The notes below the pieces were generated by a model. The model saw only the letters and a list, made by a program, of their open reading frames with translations, was not told where the DNA came from and did no database searches. From Chitinophaga sp. H8 (lineage in GTDB: Bacteria > Bacteroidota > Bacteroidia > Chitinophagales > Chitinophagaceae), in the NCBI RefSeq assembly GCF_040567655.1, contig NZ_JBEXAC010000002.1, positions 496,001 through 560,000 on the forward strand: a stretch of DNA of 64,000 nucleotides. Reading direction: 5' to 3'. The stretch's first letter is position 1. Every line of letters starts with the position of its first letter. Both the position numbers and the translations under genes were made by a program. Shown piece by piece: positions 51,844 through 59,821 of this stretch.

Positions 51844-53388
51844 CTACTTACCTGTTGCTACTACCTTGCCTTCCAGGAATTTCTCCCAGTCCTTCAGCTT
51901 ATCTCCTTTCATTACCCGCGGGAATTTATTCATTGCCCCTTCCTTGCCTTTACAACGCAGGTAGTCAATAAATACATCGTTCGGCAACACTTCCACAAAC
52001 ACATTTTTCAGTGCAGCTGTTCTTTCTACTGCATAGTCGTCATTGATCTCACATAAGGTCTGATCAATAATAGTACGGATACGCTCTGCATCTACATTGG
52101 TATTATCCATACCAATATACCAGCGATGCGCAAAAAGATTCTCATACGGGAAGCCGGCTACGGTAAACTCTTTTACAGTAATCCCCAGCTTCTTCTGCAC
52201 ATTATCGATCGCCTTGTTCATATTATCCACGCTCATGTGCTCTCCGCAAAGGCTCAGGAACTGCTTGGTACGCCCGGTGATCACAATTTCATGTTCTTTC
52301 ACAGAAGTAAACTTCACCACATCCCCGATCAGATACCGCCATGCTCCTGCACAGGTAGACAACATCACCGCATACTCCACATCCTCTACTACCTCATGTA
52401 TCATGTAGGATTTAGGATTCGGCTTTACCTCTCCCTCTGCATCAAAATTATCTTCATTAAAAGGAATGAATTCAAAGAAGATGCCTGCATTCAGGACCAG
52501 CTTAATCCCCCTTACCCCCGGCCTCGCCTGGAATCCGAAGGAACCTTCCGAAGCCATATAGGTTTCAATGAAGGTGATGGGCTTGCCCAACACTTTCTGG
52601 AAACTATCGCGGTAAGGCTCAAAAGAAACGCCGCCATGGATATAAATGGCCAGGTTAGGCCATATTTCGTGAATATGTTTTACCCCATGGTATTTGATGA
52701 TCTCTTCCAATACAATCTGTACCCAGGCAGGCACGCCGCAAACAGTGCCCACATCCCATTGAGGGGCTTTACGTACGATCAGCTTGATCCGCTGTTCCCA
52801 GTTAGGTTTCTTTGATATCTTTCCACCAGGCTTGTAAAAACGCCTGAACCACTTGGGGATGTTCTTGGCCTGTATACCGCTCATGTCGCCCTCATAATAA
52901 TCCCCCTTTTCATACAGCGAGGTAGTACCTCCCAACATCAGGATCCCTTTTTCAAAGGACCGGGGGGGAATATTAAAGTTGGCCATGGAATAGAGTTGCT
53001 TCACCCCCACCTTTTTTACGGTGCGGAGCATATCGCGGGTAACCGGAATATGTTTGCTGGCTGATTCAGAAGTACCGGAGCTGAGTGCAAAATATTTGAT
53101 CTTTTCGGGCCAGCTTACGTTAGCTTCCCCCTCCAGGCAGCGGTACCACCACTCCCCGTGCATTTTATTATAATTATGCACCGGTACCCGCTCCTTGTAC
53201 TTCGCAATGTAACTGGCGCTGTCCAGAATTTCCTCAAATTTGTAGTGCCGGCCAAAATCTGTGTCTTTGGCCTTTTCTAACAAGCGGCGCAGTACCTGCA
53301 ACTGATATTGTCGTGGTGTTCCTAGTTTAAATGTGAACTGTTTCCTGATGCGCAGGGACCTGGATATAAGATTACCTATAATGGCCAT
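51844..53388 (-). CDS. GH3 auxin-responsive-family acyl-acid adenylating enzyme
   Basis: A 514-aa protein of the GH3 family, ANL-type adenylating enzymes that join amino acids or other nucleophiles to carboxylic acids. Seen features: KYFALSSGTSESASKHIPVT (the ATP-binding loop), IYIHGGVSFEPYRDSFQKVL and TYMASEGSFGFQARPG (acyl-binding region), and YLIGDVVKFTSVKEHEIVIT with GRTKQFLSLCGEHMSVDNMN (the C-terminal hinge). Bacterial members are not auxin enzymes. The acid substrate is unknown. A divergent promoter pair lies between it and the IMPase gene. Confidence 0.93.
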   Translation of the reverse strand: MAIIGNLISRSLRIRKQFTFKLGTPRQYQLQVLRRLLEKAKDTDFGRHYKFEEILDSASYIAKYKERVPVHNYNKMHGEWWYRCLEGEANVSWPEKIKYFALSSGTSESASKHIPVTRDMLRTVKKVGVKQLYSMANFNIPPRSFEKGILMLGGTTSLYEKGDYYEGDMSGIQAKNIPKWFRRFYKPGGKISKKPNWEQRIKLIVRKAPQWDVGTVCGVPAWVQIVLEEIIKYHGVKHIHEIWPNLAIYIHGGVSFEPYRDSFQKVLGKPITFIETYMASEGSFGFQARPGVRGIKLVLNAGIFFEFIPFNEDNFDAEGEVKPNPKSYMIHEVVEDVEYAVMLSTCAGAWRYLIGDVVKFTSVKEHEIVITGRTKQFLSLCGEHMSVDNMNKAIDNVQKKLGITVKEFTVAGFPYENLFAHRWYIGMDNTNVDAERIRTIIDQTLCEINDDYAVERTAALKNVFVEVLPNDVFIDYLRCKGKEGAMNKFPRVMKGDKLKDWEKFLEGKVVATGK

Positions 53389-53414
53389 TAATTTTCCCTC
53401 TCGTTTTTGAACTG

Positions 53415-53422
53415 CAAAAATA
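53415..53422 (-). promoter_or_regulatory. Bacteroidota -7 box for the GH3-family gene
   Basis: The minus strand reads TATTTTTG, 27 bases before the GH3-family ATG at 53388. Confidence 0.55.
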
Positions 53423-53546
53423 AGCCGAATATTGTATATAAGCCCAATTCCGGGGGTAAATGACCGTATCGTTGTATGGCAGTAGGTTTCGTGTTACCAA
53501 ACAATGTAAAACAGGAGCCGCTGTAACATTTCCAGCAGCGATCACT

Positions 53547-53554
53547 TACCTTTG
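53547..53554 (+). promoter_or_regulatory. Bacteroidota -7 box for the IMPase-family gene
   Basis: TACCTTTG ends only four bases before the ATG at 53559. If it is used, the transcript would begin at or just before the start codon, so the mRNA would be leaderless. Confidence 0.5.
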
Positions 53555-53558
53555 CCCC

Positions 53559-54326
53559 ATGTTAAAAGCAACTTTACTCAAAGCTACACAAGCCAGCGGG
53601 AAAATATTACAACAATATTTCAACGGACCTTTCGAGGTAAGCAGTAAAACTACCCTGAACGACCTGGTAACAGAGGTGGACAAGCGTTCTGAAACAGCTA
53701 TCATAGACATTATCCGGGCAGAATATGCCGACCATTTTATCTTGAGTGAAGAAGTAGGTGAAATGAAGATGGCATCTCCATACAAATGGATCATTGACCC
53801 TATAGATGGTACCGTCAATTATGCTAATGGCATTCCCATCTGTTGTGTATCCATAGGGGTGGAAAAAGATGGCGAAATGATACTCGGTGCAGTATACAAT
53901 CCTTTTATGAACGAGTTTTTCCTGGCAGAAAAAGGCCAGGGAGCCACCTTAAACGATCAACCTATACACGTATCTAAAAAAACAGACCTGGATAATGCCT
54001 TCCTCGTTACCGGTTTCCCTTATCATTATGATGAAATCCCCAATAGCCCGCTACTGGTGTTTGAACGCTTTATGAGAAAAGGAATACCGGTGCGCCGCCT
54101 GGGATCTGCTGCCATTGATCTCTGCTGGGTGGCCTGTGGTCGTTTTGATGGCTTCTGGGAACCTCACCTCCAGGCCTGGGACTCCGCTGCGGGTTACCTG
54201 ATTGTACAGGAAGCAGGGGGTAAAGTGACCGACTATAGCGGACAGGTATATTCTCCTTATCAGAAAAAAATCCTGGCTACCAATGGCCATATTCATGAAC
54301 AAATGCTGGAAGTGATCAACCAGTAA
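53559..54326 (+). CDS. Inositol monophosphatase-family phosphatase
   Basis: A 255-aa metal-dependent sugar or inositol phosphatase. Metal-binding motifs are SEEVGE (residues 63-68), WIIDPIDGTVNYANGIP (78-94) and the C-terminal AWDSAAGYLIVQEAGG. The start is ATG 53559; the longer frame upstream runs through the promoter and is not used. Bacterial members act on inositol-1-phosphate, fructose-1,6-bisphosphate or 3'-phosphoadenosine phosphate, and the substrate is not clear here. It precedes thiL by 76 bases. Confidence 0.93.
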   Translation: MLKATLLKATQASGKILQQYFNGPFEVSSKTTLNDLVTEVDKRSETAIIDIIRAEYADHFILSEEVGEMKMASPYKWIIDPIDGTVNYANGIPICCVSIGVEKDGEMILGAVYNPFMNEFFLAEKGQGATLNDQPIHVSKKTDLDNAFLVTGFPYHYDEIPNSPLLVFERFMRKGIPVRRLGSAAIDLCWVACGRFDGFWEPHLQAWDSAAGYLIVQEAGGKVTDYSGQVYSPYQKKILATNGHIHEQMLEVINQ

Positions 54327-54348
54327 AGGCACATCCCTGCAATTGCAT

Positions 54349-54356
54349 TAATTTTG
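54349..54356 (+). promoter_or_regulatory. Bacteroidota -7 box upstream of thiL
   Basis: TAATTTTG is a full TAnnTTTG match 46 bases before the thiL ATG. No clear -33 element is seen. Confidence 0.45.
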
Positions 54357-54402
54357 CTGTCTGGATAGTGACCAACTACCACATATAACAATAATTTACA
54401 AA

Positions 54403-55437
54403 ATGGATCAAGAAAGAACAGAAATTAATGACCTGGGTGAATTTGGCCTGATTGAATACCTGACCAGGAATATAGAAATACAAAATGCCGGTACTGTTTT
54501 AGGCGTGGGCGATGATGCTGCGGTGATCGATCATTTTGGCAAACAAACCGTGATAAGCACCGACATGCTGGTAGAAGGTATTCATTTTGATCTGATGTAT
54601 ACCCCACTGAAGCACCTGGGATATAAATCGGTAGTGGTTAACCTCTCTGATATATATGCCATGAATGCCACTCCTACGCATATTACGATGAGCATCGCTT
54701 TTTCCAACAGGTTTTCCCTCGAAGCACTCAATGAGTTTTATGAAGGCGTATACGCTGCCTGTGAGAAATATGGTGTAGACCTGATCGGAGGAGATACTAC
54801 TTCCTCCAAAAAAGGTTTTGTGATCAGCGTAACTGCCATAGGTGAAGTAACTACGGATAAGTTTGTGAAAAGATCTACCGCCCAGCAAGGGGATCTCTTA
54901 TGCGTTTCCGGTGACCTGGGTGCGGCTTATCTGGGACTTACGCTCCTGGAGCGCGAAAAACAGATTTACCTGGACAATCCACAGCTACAACCCGACCTGG
55001 AAAACCAAACCTACATCATAGGCCGGCAACTGAAACCGGAAGCCCGCAAGGATATTATTGAATTCCTGGAAGAAGCAGGTATCACCCCTACTTCCATGAT
55101 GGATGTAAGCGATGGCCTCAGCTCAGAAATACTGCATATCTGCAAGCAAAGCAATCTGGGCTGTGTACTGTATGAAGAGAAGATTCCTATTGAAGGTGAA
55201 AGCAAGGAAATGGCTCTCAAATTCGGGCTGGATCCTACTGCATGTGCACTCAGTGGCGGAGAAGATTATGAGCTGCTTTTTACGATGAAACAGGCCGATT
55301 ATGATAAGATTGTATTGAACGAACAAATCAGCGTAATTGGCTACATGACAGACATCAGCGAGGGTGCACACATCCTTACCAAAGGAGGCAATAAATTCAA
55401 ACTGGTAGCCCAGGGCTGGAATGCATTCCAGCAATAA
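54403..55437 (+). CDS. thiL: Thiamine-monophosphate kinase
   Basis: A 344-aa kinase that makes thiamine diphosphate from thiamine phosphate and ATP. Motifs are LGVGDDAAVI, STDMLVEGIHFDL, VVVNLSDIYAMNATPTHITM, LIGGDTTSSK, MMDVSDGLSSE and ALSGGEDYELLFTM, in the usual order. The length is slightly over the family mean. The product, thiamine diphosphate, is the cofactor of the korB enzyme encoded 7 kb upstream, but there is no operon link. It ends in a two-way terminator. Confidence 0.95.
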   Translation: MDQERTEINDLGEFGLIEYLTRNIEIQNAGTVLGVGDDAAVIDHFGKQTVISTDMLVEGIHFDLMYTPLKHLGYKSVVVNLSDIYAMNATPTHITMSIAFSNRFSLEALNEFYEGVYAACEKYGVDLIGGDTTSSKKGFVISVTAIGEVTTDKFVKRSTAQQGDLLCVSGDLGAAYLGLTLLEREKQIYLDNPQLQPDLENQTYIIGRQLKPEARKDIIEFLEEAGITPTSMMDVSDGLSSEILHICKQSNLGCVLYEEKIPIEGESKEMALKFGLDPTACALSGGEDYELLFTMKQADYDKIVLNEQISVIGYMTDISEGAHILTKGGNKFKLVAQGWNAFQQ

Positions 55438-55450
55438 GCAATTACTATAA

Positions 55451-55502
55451 AAGGAAACAGGTAACATTGCCGGTTATACGGTGTGTTACCTATTCCCTTT
55501 TT
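55451..55502. terminator. Bidirectional terminator between thiL and the GT39 gene
   Basis: GGAAACAGGTAACA (55453-55466) and TGTTACCTATTCC (55484-55496) form a long stem with few mismatches. T-rich sequence follows on the plus strand (CTTTTTATT), and the flanking AAAAGG gives a T-run on the minus strand. It stands between two converging genes. Confidence 0.75.
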
Positions 55503-55515
55503 ATTACGATTAGTA

Positions 55516-57195
55516 TTATTCGTTTACTGTTATTTTGATCGCCGGGCTGTTATGTGTAGGCGGCAGATCGCCTGCAAATACACAGAACTTAAGCTGATAA
55601 GTACCGGGCTTTTCAGGTACCGCTACTTCCATCCGGACAATCCTGCGTTGAATAGCTCTTTCCAACGTGAGGGCTGACTTCACTTCCGGTAAATTTTCTG
55701 TTTTACTGGTAATACCATAGCCCAGCAGCGCAGACCGGCTGGTATCTAACGGCACCTGTTGTCCATAGCCATTTCTAAGCTGGGCAATCACCGTGATTGT
55801 TTCACCTGGTTTGGCTTTCACCTCTTTTAACGCAGGGATCAGCTGTATCAGTGAGTAAGAATAGTAAGGGTTTTCAAGATGGAAATACCAGGTACCCTTG
55901 ACAGTGGATACACTGTCTGTTGCCGGTAATTCATTCCTGGAGCCATAAGCTACCAGTACCTGCTTTCCCCAAAGCTTTTCTTCCATATGCCAGTAATTAT
56001 ACTGGCTGCGGCGCGCATAGCGGCTATTAATACTATAGGATTCATGTCCTGCATAGAACATGTATTTAGATGGCAACTGATAACTATTCAGGAATACCAC
56101 CGGTTGGTTGCCTGCCTTTTTCTCCAATGCAGCGGCCCACTCCCGGTTATGATGTATTTCCGGCCTGATCTCTACATTGGGCATGAAATCCCATACCATA
56201 TACACGCGTGCTATCAGCACGACAAAAAGGGTAACCGGCACTGAATAAAGCAGCCATTTAACAGACCATCCTTTCCTGATAAATGACTGATGTGCCAGTA
56301 TCACTACAGGCGTAAACAGCATCACGGTCCAGTTAGCCTCTACCCTGCCTTTAAAAGTACTCAGCAGGAAGAAAGACATAACGCCTATCAGGCAAGCCTT
56401 CAGAGCACGCTCAAAAGTATTTTGAATGGGGCACCGGAACGCAAAGTATAACAACAACCAGCCCACCAGCGGCCCAAATAATAAGATTTGTCCAAAAACA
56501 TAATCCAGTGTAAACGTAATATCGTAAGCAGAGGCATTACGCTCTACCAGATGATACTGGAGGGAAGGAAAATCATGTGCATACTGCCAGTATAAATGCG
56601 GAAAGAACAATACCGCTGTTAAAATACAGGCTACGTAAAACTTAAATACGCGTAGCAGGTTTATATTGGATATCACCGTAAAGAACACCAGCAGGATGCC
56701 ATGATATTTACTATAAAACATCAATGCCATGCCCAGGCTCAGCAGTAATGTATTTTTCCAGCTCTGGTTTTCTAAGAAAGCCTTATAGAAATAGAAATAA
56801 AGGGTAGCGAAGAAAATTAATGGCACATCCGGCACAGCCAGCATACCACCTATCTGCATAGCGCCCATAGTACCCATGATCAGGTAAAAAAGCTTATTGT
56901 GTTTACGGGGGATCAGCTTGCAGGTTAACCAAAGGGATAGCACATTCAGGATCACCATCAGTACCCTTACGCCCAGCTCATTATGAAACAGCCCGTAGCC
57001 CAGCTTTATCAGCAGCGCCACCATCGGTGGGTGATCAAAGTAGCCCCAATCCAGGTGTTGCGAGTATACCCAGTAATACGCTTCATCATCCATCAACTCA
57101 GTAAACCCTGCCTGCAACAGTCCCAGCACAAGCCAGGAGAACAGGAATAAGTACTTGTATTGATCTTTTGTAAAAAAACGTGTAATTGCCCCCAT
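55516..57195 (-). CDS. Glycosyltransferase family 39 (ArnT/PMT-like) membrane enzyme
   Basis: A 559-aa integral membrane glycosyltransferase with about 11 helices. The catalytic start is LMDDEAYYWVYSQHLDWGYF with the DxxE-type acidic loop, followed by DHPPMVALLIKLGYGLFHN, the typical GT39 motif. A 200-residue C-terminal soluble domain (LIPALKEVKAKPGETITVI; MEVAVPEKPGTYQLKFCVF) is beta-rich. It should move a sugar from a lipid carrier to lipid A, protein or polysaccharide at the outer face of the inner membrane. The acceptor is unknown. Confidence 0.93.
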   Translation of the reverse strand: MGAITRFFTKDQYKYLFLFSWLVLGLLQAGFTELMDDEAYYWVYSQHLDWGYFDHPPMVALLIKLGYGLFHNELGVRVLMVILNVLSLWLTCKLIPRKHNKLFYLIMGTMGAMQIGGMLAVPDVPLIFFATLYFYFYKAFLENQSWKNTLLLSLGMALMFYSKYHGILLVFFTVISNINLLRVFKFYVACILTAVLFFPHLYWQYAHDFPSLQYHLVERNASAYDITFTLDYVFGQILLFGPLVGWLLLYFAFRCPIQNTFERALKACLIGVMSFFLLSTFKGRVEANWTVMLFTPVVILAHQSFIRKGWSVKWLLYSVPVTLFVVLIARVYMVWDFMPNVEIRPEIHHNREWAAALEKKAGNQPVVFLNSYQLPSKYMFYAGHESYSINSRYARRSQYNYWHMEEKLWGKQVLVAYGSRNELPATDSVSTVKGTWYFHLENPYYSYSLIQLIPALKEVKAKPGETITVIAQLRNGYGQQVPLDTSRSALLGYGITSKTENLPEVKSALTLERAIQRRIVRMEVAVPEKPGTYQLKFCVFAGDLPPTHNSPAIKITVNE

Positions 57196-57289
57196 GCTGC
57201 GAAGATAGGAATTAGGCGCTATGAATGTTCAATTTGGGGAGCGGGGAATTACGAGTAGGGCGACGGGTGCTCTCCTTATCAGCAATGCA

Positions 57290-58384
57290 TTATATACAAT
57301 GCAGTACCTGATACTGGTCGTCAAACACTACCATGTCTGCCTGGTATCCGGGAGCTATACGGCCCATTACATCCTCCCTGCCAATAACACGGGCTGGGTA
57401 AAGTGCGCCCATACGCAATGCTTCTTCCAGCGGGATACCCACTTTTTCTACACAGTTATGTACCGCCTTCAGCATGGTGAGGCTGGAACCACTCAGTATA
57501 CCTGCAGTCGTAGCATAATGACCATTTTTCAGTGTATGCTGGTAATCACCTGTAGTACTGGAGGTAACAGCATCCGTAATCAGGAAAAGGCGTTGGCCCA
57601 TGATCTTTTTGCTGATCCGTACTGCTGCAAAATCAACATGAATACCATCCACTACCACACTGGAGCATACACGGTCATGATCATAAATAGCCCCTACAAT
57701 ACCAGGTGCCCGGCTTTGCAGCGGAGACATGGCATTGAATAAATGGGTAGCCGCATCTATTCCGGCATTAAAACCTGCTGTAGCCTGTTCATAAGTGGCA
57801 TTACTATGCCCGCCGGAAACCACCACACCAGCGGTGCGCAGTGCTTTAATCTGCGCAGGTGTACAGTTTTCCGGTGCCATGGTAATTATTTTTACAACAT
57901 CATTGTTTTGGATGATCCAGTCAATGTCTTGCTGTGTGGGCACCTTAATATATTTTGAAGCATGCGCTCCTTTCTTTTCTTCATTAAGAAATGGGCCTTC
58001 GAGGTGAAGCCCTAAAAGTCCTTTTCCTCCCTGCTGCCAGTAGGTACGCACCATTACTATCGCGGCTTCCATTATTTCGCGGGAAATAGTAGGTATCGTG
58101 ATCATGAAGTGTGCTGCTCCTCCTGCCCGGCAATAATCATTGGTAGCCGATAAGGCTTCCACGCTGGGGTGGGCAGAATAAAGCAATCCGTTGCCACCGT
58201 AAATCTGCAGATCAATCAATGCCGGAGCCAGCATAGCACCCTGTAAATCCACCACATTATCATCTGCCTTTATTTCGGCTACAGGTACCACACCGGTAAT
58301 ATGACCGTTATCCGTAATAACAGCATGACCGGTGATAAATTGTTCTCCCGTGAAAATGCGGGCATTCAGATATACTACTGGCAT
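57290..58384 (-). CDS. nagA: N-acetylglucosamine-6-phosphate deacetylase
   Basis: A 364-aa amidohydrolase that removes acetate from GlcNAc-6-phosphate, feeding the glycan into central metabolism. Metal-binding motifs: LGLHLEGPFLNEEKKGAH with the metal Glu, SGGHSNATYEQATAGFNAG, AATHLFNAMSPLQSRAPG and FLITDAVTSST with the catalytic Asp. In place of an N-terminal HxH it has LIDLQIYGGNG, like the E. coli type that binds one metal. The ATG at 58384 is chosen over an upstream start. It could use GlcNAc released by the GH18 locus. Confidence 0.94.
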   Translation of the reverse strand: MPVVYLNARIFTGEQFITGHAVITDNGHITGVVPVAEIKADDNVVDLQGAMLAPALIDLQIYGGNGLLYSAHPSVEALSATNDYCRAGGAAHFMITIPTISREIMEAAIVMVRTYWQQGGKGLLGLHLEGPFLNEEKKGAHASKYIKVPTQQDIDWIIQNNDVVKIITMAPENCTPAQIKALRTAGVVVSGGHSNATYEQATAGFNAGIDAATHLFNAMSPLQSRAPGIVGAIYDHDRVCSSVVVDGIHVDFAAVRISKKIMGQRLFLITDAVTSSTTGDYQHTLKNGHYATTAGILSGSSLTMLKAVHNCVEKVGIPLEEALRMGALYPARVIGREDVMGRIAPGYQADMVVFDDQYQVLHCI

Positions 58385-58397
58385 GAGCAACTTTTTT

Positions 58398-59192
58398 TTA
58401 AAGGATCTGGAACTTATCAGCATCTTTGAGGAAGGGAATATTCTTTCTTACTTCCTCCAGTCTATTACGGTCCAGTGTATACGTAAAGATGTCTTCATTA
58501 TGTGATTGCTGGTAAATGATTTCGCCCATAGGGTCGATGAGACTGGTTTCACCGCTATGATAAATATCGTTTCCATCATTACCCACACGGTTTACGCCTA
58601 TTACATAGCACTGGTTTTCAATAGCACGTGCCTGCAATAATGCTTTCCAGGCAGTATTGCGGCGCTCCGGCCAGTTGGCCACATATACCAGTACATCATA
58701 CGCAGGAGCATTGGTATCGGCTGCTATACTATTACGCGCCCAAACCGGGAAACGCAGGTCATAACAGATATTCAGGCATATTTTCCATCCCTTTACCTGG
58801 GCAATCAGCCGTTTATCCCCGGCCTGGTATTGTTCATGCTCCCCGGCATATCCAAACAGGTGGCGTTTATCATAAGTACCCATGGTGCCATTAGGCAGCA
58901 TCCAAACCAGGCGGTTCAGGTATTGCCCGTTTTCCTTAATGATCAGACTACCTGTAATAATGATCTTCTTCTCAGCAGCTTTTTGCTTCATCCACTGTAC
59001 GGCACTGCCTTCCATTGTTTCTGCCAGCTTTTCAGGGCGCATGCTGAACCCTGTGCTGAACATCTCCGGTAAAAAAACGACTTCTGTATGTTCGCTGATA
59101 CCATTAATCTTTTCATCAAACATCCCAATATTGGCAGCAATATTTTCCCAATGCAACTGGGATTGAATGAGCGTTACCTTTAAATCAGACAT
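58398..59192 (-). CDS. Nitrilase-superfamily hydrolase (omega-amidase-like)
   Basis: A 264-aa carbon-nitrogen hydrolase. The Glu-Lys-Cys triad is Glu43 (FLPEMFSTGFS), Lys109 (GTYDKRHLFGYAGEH) and Cys143 (LNICYDLRFPVWAR). NIYHSGETSLIDPMG-like C-terminal strands (seen as DIYHSGETSLIDPMGEIIY) complete the fold. The pattern is nearest to YafV/Nit2-type omega-amidases, which turn 2-oxoglutaramate into 2-oxoglutarate and ammonia. It is 13 bases upstream of nagA, so the two are probably co-transcribed. Confidence 0.93.
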   Translation of the reverse strand: MSDLKVTLIQSQLHWENIAANIGMFDEKINGISEHTEVVFLPEMFSTGFSMRPEKLAETMEGSAVQWMKQKAAEKKIIITGSLIIKENGQYLNRLVWMLPNGTMGTYDKRHLFGYAGEHEQYQAGDKRLIAQVKGWKICLNICYDLRFPVWARNSIAADTNAPAYDVLVYVANWPERRNTAWKALLQARAIENQCYVIGVNRVGNDGNDIYHSGETSLIDPMGEIIYQQSHNEDIFTYTLDRNRLEEVRKNIPFLKDADKFQIL

Positions 59193-59269
59193 TACTATTT
59201 GCTTGTTGTAAAATATGAACAGTAAAATTACGTAGTACCTGCTTAGAAACTTTTTAAATTATAGGCGAT

Positions 59270-59734
59270 TTATGTACCGGTATTTGCAATTTGTTCAAGT
59301 ACATCCTGAATAAGCGGTGCTTCAAACCCTTTTTGCAGCAGGTATTGCATGGTTTTATACTTCCGCTTGAGTGCAGTATCCCCTTTGAGGGAGGTATACT
59401 TTTTCTCTGCCAGCCGGGTCAATACCTCATAATAATCGTCTTCATCTATTTCCTGCATACCCTTTTTAATACAGTAGTCAGATACCTGCTTCTGTTTAAG
59501 CTCAGTCTGTATTTTCTTCCGTCCCCACTGTTTAATCCTGAATTTCCCGCCGGCAAAAGCTTTGGCAAAACGCTCTTCATTCAGGTAGTTGTCCATGATC
59601 AGCAAGGCAATTGCCTCATCTACTTCGGGGCCACGCAATCCCAGCTCCAGGCATTTGTATTTCACCTCACTGTGGCATCTCTCCTGGTAAGCACAATATT
59701 GACGTAGTTTTTGTATTGCAGTAGTATTCTCCAT
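59270..59734 (-). CDS. recX: Regulatory protein RecX
   Basis: A 154-aa RecX-type protein that limits RecA filament growth. It is mostly helical, with the repeated RecX three-helix motifs (QKLRQYCAYQERCHSEVKYK; LIMDNYLNEERFAKAFAGG; KFRIKQWGRKKIQTELKQK; RKYKTMQYLLQKGFEAPLIQ). The ATG at 59734 is used, because the upstream frame runs into repeat site H. It is not next to recA here. It is downstream of uvrD, another DNA repair gene. Confidence 0.93.
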   Translation of the reverse strand: MENTTAIQKLRQYCAYQERCHSEVKYKCLELGLRGPEVDEAIALLIMDNYLNEERFAKAFAGGKFRIKQWGRKKIQTELKQKQVSDYCIKKGMQEIDEDDYYEVLTRLAEKKYTSLKGDTALKRKYKTMQYLLQKGFEAPLIQDVLEQIANTGT

Positions 59735-59735
59735 A

Positions 59736-59806
59736 TAAAAAAGCCGTGAGCGGTGCACTTTGAGCTGCGAGAGGCATCCCCAAAGCTCGCAGCTCACGGC
59801 TAAAAG
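59736..59806 (-). terminator. Repeat site H, acting as a terminator after uvrD/pcrA
   Basis: AGCCGTGA (59742-59749) pairs with TCACGGCT (59794-59801), and GAGCTGCGAG (59762-59771) with CTCGCAGCTC (59786-59795). This gives a nested hairpin of about 16-18 bp. On the minus strand it is followed by six T (A-run 59737-59743). It belongs to the AGCTC/AGCTAAA repeat family, 20 bases after the uvrD stop. Confidence 0.8.
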
Positions 59807-59821
59807 CTATTTACCAGTTAA

